A DNA stretch of 64,000 nt, taken from Bradyrhizobium sp. 164 (GTDB lineage Bacteria > Pseudomonadota > Alphaproteobacteria > Rhizobiales > Xanthobacteraceae). The stretch lies in NCBI RefSeq assembly GCF_023073715.1, contig NZ_JADPKA010000097.1:62001-126000 (forward strand), read 5' to 3'. A program made the position numbers and the translations under genes. The notes under the pieces were generated by a model, which was not told where the DNA came from, did no database searches, and saw nothing but the letters and a program-made list of their open reading frames with translations. Positions within the stretch are counted from its first letter, which is position 1. The number at the start of each line of letters is the position of its first letter. Shown here in pieces: positions 1 to 9,163 of this stretch.

Positions 1-141
1 GCCACTCGCCCGCGGGTTTTGCTGCCCCCTCGCCGCGCCATGCGATCGCAGCACAGGCGGATGCAATACACCTCGCCCTACCCGGTTGACCGCGGCGGCG
101 CCCGCGCCGCACATTGCCTCGCCAACGACAGCGAACGCGCG

Positions 142-963
142 ATGTCCGACATGACCGACACGACAGAAACCGCTTACGCCGACCGCAAGATCCTCAAGCA
201 CACGACCGGCGGCGTCGGCGTGATCACCTTCAACAATCCCGACAAACGCAACGCGATGTCGCTGGAGATGTGGGAGGGATTTGGCGAGGCGCTGACCAGC
301 CTGCGCGACGACGAGACCGTGCGCGTCGTGATCCTCCGCGGTGCCGGCGGCAAGGCGTTCGTGTCGGGCGCGGACATCAGCCAGTTCGAGAAGACGCGGC
401 ACAACGCGGCGGCGTCCGAGGAGTACGCCAAGCGCAGCGCCGCCCAGCGCGCGCTGCTCGCTGATTATCCCAAGCCGACCATCGCCTGCATCCAGGGTTT
501 TTGCCTCGGCGGCGGCATGCAGGTCGCGATGCTTGCCGACATCCGCATCGCCTCGCACGACAGCCAGTTCGGCATTCCCGCGGCCAGGCTCGGCATCGCC
601 TATGGCTATGAAGGCTTGCGGCACCTGGTGTCGCTGGTCGGCCCGTCCTGGGCGCGCCTGTTGATGTACACGAGCATGCGCATCGATTCCTCCGAGGCGC
701 TGCGCATCGGCCTCGTCGAGCGCGTGATCCCCGACGATCAACTCTGGGGCGAGACCATGGGAATCGCGCAGACCATTTCCGAAAACGCGCCGCTCGCAAT
801 CAAGGCCGCCAAGATCACCATCGCGCAAGTTCTGAAGGACGAGAGCCAGCGCGACATGGACACGATCAAGACGATCGGTAACGCCTGCATGGACTCCCAG
901 GATTTTCGTGAGGGCCGGCAGGCCTTCATGGAAAAGCGCAGGCCCAAGTTCCAGGGGCGCTGA
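142..963 (+). CDS. Enoyl-CoA hydratase/isomerase (crotonase) family protein, catalytic glutamates not conserved
   Basis: A 273-residue crotonase-fold protein. The ATG at 142 is chosen because the family fold begins soon after it; the open frame extends upstream to 19 but that part is unlike protein. The two oxyanion-hole segments are present (AFVSGADI near residues 72-79, GFCLGGGMQ near 119-127). In classical enoyl-CoA hydratase, GGGCE and FGxPE carry the two catalytic glutamates; here these positions are Gln127 and Ala147. By family knowledge this argues against ordinary hydration and for another acyl-CoA reaction such as isomerisation, hydrolysis or C-C cleavage. It stands alone on the plus strand, so substrate cannot be inferred from neighbours. 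Confidence 0.88.
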   Translation: MSDMTDTTETAYADRKILKHTTGGVGVITFNNPDKRNAMSLEMWEGFGEALTSLRDDETVRVVILRGAGGKAFVSGADISQFEKTRHNAAASEEYAKRSAAQRALLADYPKPTIACIQGFCLGGGMQVAMLADIRIASHDSQFGIPAARLGIAYGYEGLRHLVSLVGPSWARLLMYTSMRIDSSEALRIGLVERVIPDDQLWGETMGIAQTISENAPLAIKAAKITIAQVLKDESQRDMDTIKTIGNACMDSQDFREGRQAFMEKRRPKFQGR

Positions 964-1067
964 AGCTGAACCGACGTTCAGGAAGATTAAATTCCTCGCG
1001 CTTTTCAATGCATCAGCAACCAGTTGATCTGTCGAAAGTTCTCCCGCCACCAATGAGGGAGATTGCG

Positions 1068-1346
1068 ATGACACTCAAATTTGCTGTGCTTGGTCTGGCT
1101 GCCTTGGGCGGTACGGCGCTCGCCTCGGGCCCCGCGCTCGCGGCAATGCCGAACGGCATTCCGCAGGCGGACAAGATTGCGAGCGGCCCGGCCGCTGAAG
1201 TCGAACAGGTGCGCTGGGTCTGTAACCCCTGGGGCCGCTGCTGGTGGCGTCCGAACTATTACCGCGCCTACGGTTTTTACGGCGGTCCGCGCTTCTACGG
1301 TCCGCGTCCGTGGGGCTGGCGTCACCACCACTGGCGCCGCTGGTGA
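1068..1346 (+). CDS. Small secreted Gly/Tyr/Trp/Arg-rich protein
   Basis: A 92-residue protein with a Sec signal peptide (hydrophobic core at residues 5-20, likely cleavage after ALA near residue 25). The mature part ends in an aromatic and basic tail rich in WR, GFYG, PRFYG and HHH. The ATG at 1068 is chosen because a GGGAG ribosome-binding site lies about seven bases upstream and it starts directly at the signal peptide. Similar short exported proteins are common in Bradyrhizobium relatives, with no established function. Two cysteines flank a short segment (VCNPWGRCWW) and could form a disulfide. A hairpin terminator follows directly. Confidence 0.75.
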   Translation: MTLKFAVLGLAALGGTALASGPALAAMPNGIPQADKIASGPAAEVEQVRWVCNPWGRCWWRPNYYRAYGFYGGPRFYGPRPWGWRHHHWRRW

Positions 1347-1351
1347 ACGAC

Positions 1352-1378
1352 AAAGGGGCCCCAAGGGGGCCCTTTCTT
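1352..1378 (+). terminator. Intrinsic terminator-like hairpin between convergent genes
   Basis: An inverted repeat, AAAGGGGCCCC then GGGGGCCCTTT with a two-base loop, is followed by TCTTT. It starts six bases after the stop of the small secreted protein and ends just before the stop of the convergent dehydrogenase gene, so it may serve both. The U-run is weak. Confidence 0.65.
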
Positions 1379-1381
1379 TGG

Positions 1382-2461
1382 CTACAGCGCCGCGAGCACC
1401 GCTTTCGTAATGTCCGCCGTGCCGTTGCTGCCGCCGAACTCCATCGGCTTGATGCCGCCGGCATAGACCTGGTCCACCGCACGCTCGATCGTCTCGCCGG
1501 CCTCAGCCGCGCTCTCGATGCCGTGCTTGTCGGCGAGCCAGTCCAGCATCATCGCCGCCGACAGGATCATGCCGGTGGGATTGGCCTTGCCCTGCCCCAT
1601 AATGTCGGGCGCGGTACCGTGGCAGGGCTGGAACACCGCGTACTTGTCGCCGATATCGGCCGACGGCGCCATGCCGAGGCCGCCGATCAGGCTCGCGGTG
1701 ATGTCGGAGACGATGTCGCCGAACATGTTCTCCATCACCATCACGTCGAAATCCCAGGGACGCTTCACCAGCATCGCCGAGCAGGCATCGACATAGAGCC
1801 GGTCGGTCTTCACCTCCGGATGCGTCTTGGCGATCTCGTCGAAGATGCCGCGGAAGAAGGCAAAAGCCTTAAACACGTTCGCCTTGTCGACGCAGGTGAG
1901 TGCACCGGGCTTGCCGCGCGCCCTGCGCCGCTCGGCAAGGCGAAACGAAAACTCGAACAGTCGCTCGGACGTCTTGCGCGTGATCACCATGGTCTCGCGC
2001 GCGTCCTCATGGGTGACGATGCCCTTGCCCATCGAGGCGAACAGGCCTTCGGTCGACTCCCTGATCACGACGAGATCGATGCCGCGTTGCTCGGCGCCGA
2101 CGATCGGGCTCGGCACGCCCGGAATGAGCCGCGCCGGACGCACGCCGGCATAGAGATCGAAGATGAAGCGCAGCTCGATCTGCGGCGCAATCTCGGTGTT
2201 GTCGGGGTAGCGCACCGACGGCAGCCCGCAGGCACCGAGCAGGATCGCGTCCGCCTCCTCGCACAGCTTGATCGTGGTGTCGGGCATCGACTTTCCGGTC
2301 GCGAGATAATTGTTGGCGCCGGCCGGGGCCTCCGTGAAGCGGAAGCTCAAATCCGATTTCTGCTCGATCCTGCGCAGCACCTCGATCGCCGGCGCCATGA
2401 CTTCGGGTCCGATGCCGTCACCGGCCAGCACGGCAATGTGGAAGGCGTTATTTGCGGACAT
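1382..2461 (-). CDS. Isocitrate/isopropylmalate dehydrogenase family protein
   Basis: A 359-residue NAD(P)-dependent beta-decarboxylating dehydrogenase. Visible family features are the N-terminal GDGIGPEV loop (residues 14-21), a REST-EG substrate/phosphorylation-type loop (RESTEGLFASMGKG), the VDKANVFK segment with the catalytic lysine region, and the metal-binding stretch FGDIVSDITASLIGG. The start at 2461 is chosen because the protein begins MSANNAFHIAVLAGDG, as expected for the family; the longer open frame upstream reads through the alcohol dehydrogenase gene. The REST-EG loop with LFAS resembles tartrate/3-isopropylmalate-type members, so the exact substrate (3-isopropylmalate, tartrate or another 2-hydroxyacid) stays open. 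No leuCD is nearby. Confidence 0.88.
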   Translation of the reverse strand: MSANNAFHIAVLAGDGIGPEVMAPAIEVLRRIEQKSDLSFRFTEAPAGANNYLATGKSMPDTTIKLCEEADAILLGACGLPSVRYPDNTEIAPQIELRFIFDLYAGVRPARLIPGVPSPIVGAEQRGIDLVVIRESTEGLFASMGKGIVTHEDARETMVITRKTSERLFEFSFRLAERRRARGKPGALTCVDKANVFKAFAFFRGIFDEIAKTHPEVKTDRLYVDACSAMLVKRPWDFDVMVMENMFGDIVSDITASLIGGLGMAPSADIGDKYAVFQPCHGTAPDIMGQGKANPTGMILSAAMMLDWLADKHGIESAAEAGETIERAVDQVYAGGIKPMEFGGSNGTADITKAVLAAL

Positions 2462-2481
2462 GGACGTTCCTGATCCAGGGA

Positions 2482-2563
2482 TGTCATTCCGGGGCGGTCC
2501 GCAGGACCGAACCCGGAATCTCGAGGTTCCGGGTTCGATGCTTTGCATCGCCCCGGAACGACG
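2482..2563. repeat. Intergenic palindromic repeat, TCATTCCGGGG type
   Basis: A stretch between two minus-strand genes starts TCATTCCGGGGCG and ends CGCCCCGGAACGA, so its ends are inverted copies. An inner pair (ACCCGGAATC / GGTTCCGGGTT) forms a second stem. A related, shorter copy lies at 11967-12028. It holds no gene and is probably a dispersed palindromic element. Confidence 0.7.
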
Positions 2564-2571
2564 ATGTGAAA

Positions 2572-3639
2572 CTACGGCGTCAGCACGGTGCGCCCGACCA
2601 CCGCGCCCTGCTGCAATTGCACCAGCGCGTCGTTGGCCCTGGCGAGCGGCAGCGGCGTCACCGGGATCGGTGGCACTTTCTTCGTTCGCACCAGATCGAG
2701 CAATTCCTGCGTCTCGCGCAAATTGCCGACATAGCTGCCCTGGATCGTCACGGCCTTGATCGGAATCAGCGGCAGCGCCCAGGTCGCGCCGCCGCCGAAC
2801 AGGCCGACGATGACGAGCTTGCCGCCCTTGGTCAGGCAGTCGAAGCCGAGCTGCGTCGTCGCGGCGTTGCCGACGAGGTCGATCACGGCGCGGATCGGAC
2901 CGCCCGCCTTCTTGGCGAGTTGCTCCAGCGCATCCGACGCCTTGGGATCGACGGTCGCGAGCGCACCGGCCTTTTCCGCCGCCTCGCGCTTCTTCGCATC
3001 GATGTCGATCATGATCGCACCCTTGCCGTCCATCGCTTTCAAGAGCGACAGCGCCATCAGGCCAAGGCCGCCGGCGCCGAACATCACGATCGGCGTGTCG
3101 AAATGCTGCTCGACCTTCTTCAGCGCGCTGTAGGTGGTGACGCCCGAGCAGGCGTAGGGGGCGGTTGTCGCGGGATCGAGCCCCCGGAGATTGAGCAGAT
3201 AGCGCGGATGCGGCACCAGCATGTGATCGGCATAACCGCCATCGCAATAGACGCCGAGCGAGCGCGGCGTCAGGCACATGTTCTCGTCGCCGCCGAGGCA
3301 GGTGGCGCATTTGCCGCAACCAATCCAGGGATAGACCAGGCCGACATCGCCGAGCTTGAGGTCGCCCTGGTCGGTCGGCTTCACGTCGGGACCGAACGCC
3401 AAAATTTCGCCGACCGTCTCGTGGCCCATCGTCAGCGGCAAATTGATGCCACGGTCCTTCAGCGACAGCGGCTTACGACCGTGACCGAGATCGTAGCCGC
3501 CCTCCCAGATGTGGAGGTCGCTGTGGCAGACGCCGGCCGCCTTGACCTTGATCAGAACCTGGGTACCCGACGGCTGCGGCGTGGGCTCGTCGACCTCCTG
3601 CAGCGGCGCCTTGAAATCGGCGACCTTGAAGCTCTTCAT
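2572..3639 (-). CDS. Zinc-dependent alcohol dehydrogenase (MDR superfamily)
   Basis: A 355-residue NAD(P)-dependent, zinc-containing alcohol dehydrogenase, presumably cytosolic. Catalytic zinc ligands appear as GVCHSD (Cys38) and GHE (His73, Glu74). A structural zinc site is formed by Cys108, Cys111, Cys114 and Cys122 in the GCGKCATC stretch. A Rossmann GAGGLG motif follows near residue 185. Two ATGs are close together (3645 and 3639); the second is preferred because GGAGG sits six bases before it and would abut the first. It reads toward the isopropylmalate-type dehydrogenase, separated by a palindromic repeat. The substrate is not identifiable; the sequence looks like the broad primary-alcohol group. 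Confidence 0.9.
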   Translation of the reverse strand: MKSFKVADFKAPLQEVDEPTPQPSGTQVLIKVKAAGVCHSDLHIWEGGYDLGHGRKPLSLKDRGINLPLTMGHETVGEILAFGPDVKPTDQGDLKLGDVGLVYPWIGCGKCATCLGGDENMCLTPRSLGVYCDGGYADHMLVPHPRYLLNLRGLDPATTAPYACSGVTTYSALKKVEQHFDTPIVMFGAGGLGLMALSLLKAMDGKGAIMIDIDAKKREAAEKAGALATVDPKASDALEQLAKKAGGPIRAVIDLVGNAATTQLGFDCLTKGGKLVIVGLFGGGATWALPLIPIKAVTIQGSYVGNLRETQELLDLVRTKKVPPIPVTPLPLARANDALVQLQQGAVVGRTVLTP

Positions 3640-3721
3640 CGACATCCTCCCGGCATGTTCTTGTTGTCGCGCCACCATGCCATGGCCGACGCGACGAGAC
3701 AAACCCCGAAGTCGTCTTAGT

Positions 3722-4693
3722 TTAGGCCCGCGGATGATGGCAAGCCGCGAACTGGCCGATTGCGACCTCGCGCAACTCCGGTATCTGCGCGCTGCATTGC
3801 TGATCGGCGCGCGGACAGCGGGTGCGGAAGCGGCAGCCGGACGGCGGCGCAATCGGCGATGGCGGCTCGCCGGTCGCCACACTCTCGGCGGGACGCACGT
3901 CCGGATCCGGCACCGGGATCGCCCGCAACAGCAGGTCCGTGTAGGGATGCGCAGGCCTTGCGAACAATTGCTCCGACGGCCCGACCTCGCAGAGCCGGCC
4001 GAGATACATCACCGCGACACGGTCGCTGACCGCTTTGACCACCGCGAGATCATGCGCGATGAACAGCAGCGTCAGGCCGAAGCGCGCTTTCATCTCCTCC
4101 AGCAGATTGAGAATCTGCGCGCGGATGGAGACGTCGAGCGCCGAGACGGGCTCGTCACAGACGATGAACTCAGGATTGAGCACCAGCGACCGCGCGATGC
4201 AGATGCGCTGGCACTGCCCGCCGGAGAATTCATGCGGCAAACGGCCCGCCACGATATCGGGATCGAGCCCGACCGCGACGAGCACCTCGTGAACGCGCCG
4301 CTTGCGCTCGGCAGCATCCTTGACGCCGGCGATGATCAGCGGCTCGGCGACGATGTCGCCGATACGCCGGCGCGGGTTGAGCGAGGCGATCGGATCCTGG
4401 AAGATCAGCTGCACGCGGCGGCGCATCTTGCGCAGCGCCTCGCCCTCCATCGCCGTCAGATCCTGGCCGTCGAACATCACGCGCCCGGACCTGGCGCGAC
4501 GCAATTGCAGGACCGCACGCCCCAGCGTCGACTTGCCGCAGCCGGATTCACCGACCAGCCCCAGCGTCTCGCCGCGCGCGACCTCGAAGCTGACACCGGA
4601 GACGGCATGCACCGTCTTGTTGCCGAGACCATATTCGACGACGAGATTGTCGACGTTCAGCAGCGGCTCGGGGCGCACGGCAAGCTGCATCAT
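3722..4693 (-). CDS. Peptide ABC transporter ATP-binding protein, OppF/DppF type
   Basis: A 323-residue ATPase of the oligopeptide/dipeptide importer family. It has Walker A GESGCGKST, a variant signature FSGGQCQRICIARS, Walker B FIVCDEPVSALD and a switch-region HD. The C-terminal extension holds the family segment HPYTDLLLRAIP and a cysteine-containing GCRFRTRCPRA, typical of the Opp/Dpp C-terminal domain. Its start ATG overlaps the stop of the preceding ATPase gene as ATGA (4690-4693), implying translational coupling. It is the last gene of a five-gene uptake operon; no terminator is obvious downstream. Confidence 0.93.
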   Translation of the reverse strand: MMQLAVRPEPLLNVDNLVVEYGLGNKTVHAVSGVSFEVARGETLGLVGESGCGKSTLGRAVLQLRRARSGRVMFDGQDLTAMEGEALRKMRRRVQLIFQDPIASLNPRRRIGDIVAEPLIIAGVKDAAERKRRVHEVLVAVGLDPDIVAGRLPHEFSGGQCQRICIARSLVLNPEFIVCDEPVSALDVSIRAQILNLLEEMKARFGLTLLFIAHDLAVVKAVSDRVAVMYLGRLCEVGPSEQLFARPAHPYTDLLLRAIPVPDPDVRPAESVATGEPPSPIAPPSGCRFRTRCPRADQQCSAQIPELREVAIGQFAACHHPRA

Positions 4694-5682
4694 GCGCCGA
4701 TCCCCTCGGCCATCCGGATCGGATAGAAGCAGGCATAGAGATGCTCCGGCATCTCCGCGCCCTTCAGTTCGGGCTTGGCCTCGTGACAGCGCCCCGCGGC
4801 ATAGCGGCAGCGCGGCGCAAAGGAGCAGCCACGCAGCGGCCGTGTCGGGTCCGGCGGACGGCCGGAGATCGCAGGCAGCAGCGTATGCGGCGCGGTGTCC
4901 AACTTCGGAATCGCCGCCAGCAGCGCCTCGGTGTAGGGCATATGCATGCGCTTGAACAGCGCCGACGTCGGTGCGCGCTCCACCACCCTGCCCGCATACA
5001 TCACGGCGACCTCGTCGGCCCGGCCGGCGACCACGCCGAGATCATGGGTGATGATGATCATCGCCATGTGACGGCGGCGCTGCTCGCGCGCCAGGAGATC
5101 GAGAATCTGCGCCTGGATGGTCACGTCGAGTGCCGTGGTGGGCTCGTCCGCGATCAGCAGCTTCGGTTCGCAGGACAGCGCGATCGCGATCGCGATGCGC
5201 TGGCGCATGCCGCCGGAGCATTGATGCGGGTATTGCGCGAGCCGCTGCTCCGGTGCCGGAATGCCAACGGCCGCCAGCAGCTCAATGCTGCGCTTCCGTG
5301 CCGCCGCGGCATCCAGCTCGAGATGCTCCTGGATCGTCTCCATCAGCTGGGTGCCGATGGTGAGCACCGGATTGAGCGAGGTCATCGGATCCTGGAACAC
5401 GACCGCCAGATCGCGCCCACGCAAGCGCCGCAGCCGTTCCGCATCGAGCCGCACCAGATCCTCGCCGTCGAATATCACCCGGCCGGTGAGCTTCGCCTTC
5501 TTCGGCAGCAGCTGGAGCACCGCGCGCGACAGCATGGTCTTGCCGCAGCCAGACTCACCGACGATGCCGAGCGTGCGGCCGGCCGCCAGCGACAGGTCGA
5601 CGTGATCCACAGCACGCAGATTGCCGCGCGGTGTCGGCAGCTCGACCGCGACGTGCTCGATGCTCAGGAGCGGCGCGCTCAC
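4690..5682 (-). CDS. Peptide ABC transporter ATP-binding protein, OppD/DppD type
   Basis: A 330-residue ATPase with Walker A GESGCGKT, signature CSGGMRQRIAIA, Walker B LLIADEPTTALD, and the C-terminal Opp/Dpp domain (MPYTEALLAAIP, GCSFAPRCRYA). The GTG at 5682 is the start: it overlaps the stop of the permease gene as GTGA, and the protein then reads VSAPLLSIEHVAVELPTPRG, the normal N-terminus. The longer open frame upstream is antisense-like sequence within the permease. It should pair with the OppF-type subunit to power the two permeases. Confidence 0.93.
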   Translation of the reverse strand: MSAPLLSIEHVAVELPTPRGNLRAVDHVDLSLAAGRTLGIVGESGCGKTMLSRAVLQLLPKKAKLTGRVIFDGEDLVRLDAERLRRLRGRDLAVVFQDPMTSLNPVLTIGTQLMETIQEHLELDAAAARKRSIELLAAVGIPAPEQRLAQYPHQCSGGMRQRIAIAIALSCEPKLLIADEPTTALDVTIQAQILDLLAREQRRRHMAMIIITHDLGVVAGRADEVAVMYAGRVVERAPTSALFKRMHMPYTEALLAAIPKLDTAPHTLLPAISGRPPDPTRPLRGCSFAPRCRYAAGRCHEAKPELKGAEMPEHLYACFYPIRMAEGIGA

Positions 5683-6551
5683 AATGCCCCCTGACGCGGG
5701 TCGGTCAGCGCCCGCAAGGTATCGCCGACAAGGTTGAAGGCCAGGACGGTCAGGAACAGCGCCGCCGCCGGCAGGAAGGCGAGCCGCGGCGCGATGTCGA
5801 GACTGTCGCGTCCTTCGCCGATCATGCTGCCCCAGCTCGCCATCGGCGGCGGCACGCCGAGACCGAGGAAGGACAGCGCGCCCTCGACCACGATGGTGAC
5901 GGCGACACCGAGCAGGAAGAAGGCGAGCAGCGGCAGGATCACGTTCGGCAGCAGCTCGCGCAAGATGATGCGGGCATGGCTGGCGCCGAGCGCCTCTGCT
6001 GCAATCACGAATTCCCGCCGCGCCAGCGTCAGCGTTGCCGCGCGTGCCACCCGCATGAAGGCGGGAATGCCGAGCACGCCGAGGATCAAGGTGAGATTGG
6101 GGACGGATTGGCCGAGATAGGCGGTCACGGCCAGCGCGAAGATCAGCGGCGGAAAGGCCAGCAACACGTCCATGCTGCCGACCACCAGCATCTCGAACCG
6201 GCCGCGGAAATAGCCGGCGAGCAGGCCGAGCGCGCCGCCGAAAACGAGACTGATCATCGGCGCGATCAGCCCGACTGTCAGCGACACCCGCGCGCCAAAG
6301 ATCAGGCGAGCGAACTCGTCGCGGCCGAGCCCGTCGGTGCCGAGCCAGTGCTCTCCGGAGAACGCCGCGCGGCGCTCCAGCATGTCCATGTCGGTCGGGT
6401 TCTGCAGCGGCAGCACCGGCGCGAGGATCGCGAGCGCAAGAACGATCGCGAGCCAGCCGCTCGCGAGCCAAAACAGCAGGCCGAACTTATGCCTGCCGCG
6501 AGCGGGCGCGGACGTCGCATCCCCCTGCATCGAGAGCTCAAGCGTGGCCAT
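5679..6551 (-). CDS. Peptide ABC transporter permease, DppC/OppC type
   Basis: A 290-residue inner-membrane permease. A cytosolic N-terminus is followed by a first transmembrane helix (residues 25-47), the LGTDGLGRDEFARLIFGARVS segment typical of OppC/DppC, and several further helices. The EAA loop (EFVIAAEALGASHARIIL..LPN) is the contact with the ATPases. It overlaps the upstream permease by 14 bases and the downstream ATPase by four bases. Confidence 0.93.
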   Translation of the reverse strand: MATLELSMQGDATSAPARGRHKFGLLFWLASGWLAIVLALAILAPVLPLQNPTDMDMLERRAAFSGEHWLGTDGLGRDEFARLIFGARVSLTVGLIAPMISLVFGGALGLLAGYFRGRFEMLVVGSMDVLLAFPPLIFALAVTAYLGQSVPNLTLILGVLGIPAFMRVARAATLTLARREFVIAAEALGASHARIILRELLPNVILPLLAFFLLGVAVTIVVEGALSFLGLGVPPPMASWGSMIGEGRDSLDIAPRLAFLPAAALFLTVLAFNLVGDTLRALTDPRQGAL

Positions 6552-7488
6552 GGCGAATCCTGGGGTCGAGCACGGCGTAGAGCATGTCGACGATGAAGTT
6601 CACGAGCACGAAGCCGCAGGCGACCAGCAGCACCACGCCCTGGAGAATGACAAGATCGCGGGTATAGATCGCGCCGACCAGCAGCCGGCCGATGCCAGGC
6701 AGCGCAAAGATCGATTCCACGATCAGCGTGCCGCCGAGCAAGCGGCCGATATTGATCCCGGTCACCGTCACCAGCGTCAGCGACGACGGCTTGAGCGCAT
6801 GCACGAACAGAATGCGCGCTGGCTTGAGGCCCTTGGCCTTGGCCAACGCGATATAGTCCTCCTGCAAGGTCGCGATCATGTCGGAGCGCAGCACGCGCAT
6901 GATGCCCGGCCATTCCGCCAGCGCCAGCGTCAGCGCGGGCAGCACGAAGAAGCGCAGATTGGCCAGCGGCGCCTCCGTGAACGGCACATAGCCGGTCGCC
7001 GGCAGCCAGTGCAGCTCGACCGCGAACAGATAGATCAGGAGGATCGCGGTCAGGAAGGACGGCATCGACAGCATGGCAAAGGCGCTGCCGGTCATGAAGC
7101 GGTCGAAGGCGCCGCCGGCGCGCGCGGCACAGGCGATCGCGAGCGGCACGCCGATCAGGAGCCCGATGAACTCCGCCATCAGCATCAGCTGGAGCGAGAC
7201 CGGGATGCGCTCGGCCACCGCCTGGAGCACCGTCTGTCCGGTGCGGAAGGAGCGGCCGAGATCGCCCTGCAACACATGACCGAGCCAGCTCAGGTAACGC
7301 CACCACAGCGGCTGGTCGAGCCCCATGTCACGGCGCAGCGCCGCAACGTTCTCCGGCGTCGCCTGGTCGCCGAGGATGACCAAAGCGAGATCGCCCGGCA
7401 GCAGCGATGCGATCAGGAAGGTCAGCAACGAGACGGCCAGCAGAACCGGCAGGATGGCAAGGAGCCGCCGAACGACGAAGTTCAGCAT
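6538..7488 (-). CDS. Peptide ABC transporter permease, DppB/OppB type
   Basis: A 316-residue inner-membrane permease with the N-terminal helix and the MGLDQPLWWRYLSWLGHVLQGDLG-type region (residues 55-78) of DppB/OppB proteins. It carries the EAA loop DYIALAKAKGLKPARILFVHALK and about six helices. It lies seven bases downstream of the binding-protein gene and overlaps the next permease, so all five transporter genes are probably cotranscribed. Confidence 0.93.
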   Translation of the reverse strand: MLNFVVRRLLAILPVLLAVSLLTFLIASLLPGDLALVILGDQATPENVAALRRDMGLDQPLWWRYLSWLGHVLQGDLGRSFRTGQTVLQAVAERIPVSLQLMLMAEFIGLLIGVPLAIACAARAGGAFDRFMTGSAFAMLSMPSFLTAILLIYLFAVELHWLPATGYVPFTEAPLANLRFFVLPALTLALAEWPGIMRVLRSDMIATLQEDYIALAKAKGLKPARILFVHALKPSSLTLVTVTGINIGRLLGGTLIVESIFALPGIGRLLVGAIYTRDLVILQGVVLLVACGFVLVNFIVDMLYAVLDPRIRHGHA

Positions 7489-7495
7489 CGCGCTT

Positions 7496-9031
7496 TCATT
7501 CCAGCCAGGTGCTCGAGACGTCGATCACGCCGTTGTAGATTTTTGGAAAGCCTCTCAGTTTGGCGCTCGACAGCGCGTAATAGGTGTTCTGGAACGTCCA
7601 GAACCAGATCGCCTCCTTGTTGATCAGGCGGCTGATCGCGCAATAATCCTCTGTGCGCTGTGCCGGATCAGCGGTGACGCGGGCATGATCGAGCAGCCGG
7701 TCGAGCTCGGGATCTGAAAAGCCCGCGAGCGCGAGTGGGCTGCCGCTGCGGAAATTCGCATACATCTGCGGATCGGGATCGGCGAGATCGACGATGCGCC
7801 ATGGCGTCAGCTGGAACTGGCGGGCGAAGGCGCGCGACGGAATGGTGGCCTGGTCGACCTGCTCAATCTCCATGTTGGCGCCGACGCGCTTCCAGAACTG
7901 CTGGAGCACCTGGCCGATCATGCGACCACGCGGCGTTGCGGTCACCAGCATCTTGAACTCGACCGGCTTGCCATAATCCTTGAGCAGCGCCTTGGCCTTC
8001 TCGACATCGAACGGCAGCGCACCGTCGTCCTTGCACTTGACCCAGGAGCCGTCGCCATAGGGATTGCTCGCGGGTCGGCTCAGGCCGTTGCTGATCGCCT
8101 GCGACATTTTTGGACGGTCGATCGCCATCACCAGCGCCTGCCGCACGCGGACGTCGTCGAACGGCGCGACCTTGGTGTTGAAGGCATAGACCTGCGCGCC
8201 CGAGCCCTTGTAGGTGTGCACGGTGAGCTTGGGATCCTTCTGCGCCCTCATGATGTTGTCGGCGTCGTTCTCGTCGTCCCAGATGATGTCGGCCTCGCCG
8301 GATTGCAGCGAGGCGAAGCGCGACTGCGCGTCCGGCAGCGGCTTTAGGATGATGCGGTCAAGATAGGGACGGCCCTTGTCCCAGTAATCGGGGTTCTTTT
8401 CCAGCACCATGCGGTCGCCCGCAGTCCAGGATTTCAGCATGTAGGGGCCGGTGCCGACGGGATTGCGATTATAGTCGTCGCCCTTGGTCTTCCAGGCCGT
8501 CGGCGAATGCACGACGTTGTTCTGGCTCTGGATGGTTATCGTCGCCGGCAGGTTCACGGCCGGATCGGTGAGATTATAGACGATGGTGTACTCGTCGGGC
8601 GCCAGCACCTCCTTGACGTTGGTGATGTAGAAGGCGCAGCGGCACTTGTTGGCGGGGTCCTTCTGCCGGTCGAAATTCTCCTTGAAAGCCTGCGCGTTGA
8701 ACGGCGTGCCGTCATGGAATCTCACGCCCTGGCGCAGCTTGAAGGTCCAGCTCTTGTAATCATCGGAATGGGTCCAGGACACCGCCAGTTTTGGCGCGGC
8801 CTCCCCTTTCTCATCGAGCGTCGTCAGCGTGTCGAAGATTGCGGCGGCCGCGGTGAAGGTGGAGGTGTCGTAGACGCCGACCTTGAGCGGATCGAACCCT
8901 GCAATTTCCAACTCCTGTCCGACGGTGATGCTGCCGCCCGATTTCTGCGCTTGCGCAGGCGCGGCCAGAGCAAATGCCGCGACGAGGAAAATCGGCACGC
9001 GCTTGCGTGCGAGTGCAGCCGCCTTCGTCAT
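7496..9031 (-). CDS. Periplasmic substrate-binding protein of a peptide ABC transporter (SBP_bac_5)
   Basis: A 511-residue exported binding protein. The ATG at 9031 is chosen because GGGAGG lies six bases upstream and a signal peptide (KRVPIFLVAAFALAAPAQAQ) follows at once. Family features include the segment WTFKLRQGVRFHDGTPFNAQAFKENFDR and the later DVRVRQALVMAIDRPK region typical of DppA/OppA-type proteins. It should deliver peptides, or another ligand of this broad family such as opines or glutathione, to the adjacent permeases. The ligand cannot be read from sequence. Confidence 0.92.
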   Translation of the reverse strand: MTKAAALARKRVPIFLVAAFALAAPAQAQKSGGSITVGQELEIAGFDPLKVGVYDTSTFTAAAAIFDTLTTLDEKGEAAPKLAVSWTHSDDYKSWTFKLRQGVRFHDGTPFNAQAFKENFDRQKDPANKCRCAFYITNVKEVLAPDEYTIVYNLTDPAVNLPATITIQSQNNVVHSPTAWKTKGDDYNRNPVGTGPYMLKSWTAGDRMVLEKNPDYWDKGRPYLDRIILKPLPDAQSRFASLQSGEADIIWDDENDADNIMRAQKDPKLTVHTYKGSGAQVYAFNTKVAPFDDVRVRQALVMAIDRPKMSQAISNGLSRPASNPYGDGSWVKCKDDGALPFDVEKAKALLKDYGKPVEFKMLVTATPRGRMIGQVLQQFWKRVGANMEIEQVDQATIPSRAFARQFQLTPWRIVDLADPDPQMYANFRSGSPLALAGFSDPELDRLLDHARVTADPAQRTEDYCAISRLINKEAIWFWTFQNTYYALSSAKLRGFPKIYNGVIDVSSTWLE

Positions 9032-9163
9032 GATTCCTCCCAGGATCCCTCGTCCGATGTTTCGGATCGTTGAATGACTCGGGAGCGAGATTGGCGACAA
9101 ATGTCCGCCACGGCAAGAGGAACGCACGAGGGTTCGAGCGCCGCATGCCGCGGCGCGTTGCGT

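Noticed and set aside
5631..7623. Long plus-strand frames across the peptide permeases
   Set aside because: Gln/Arg/His-rich antisense strings opposite coupled permease genes.
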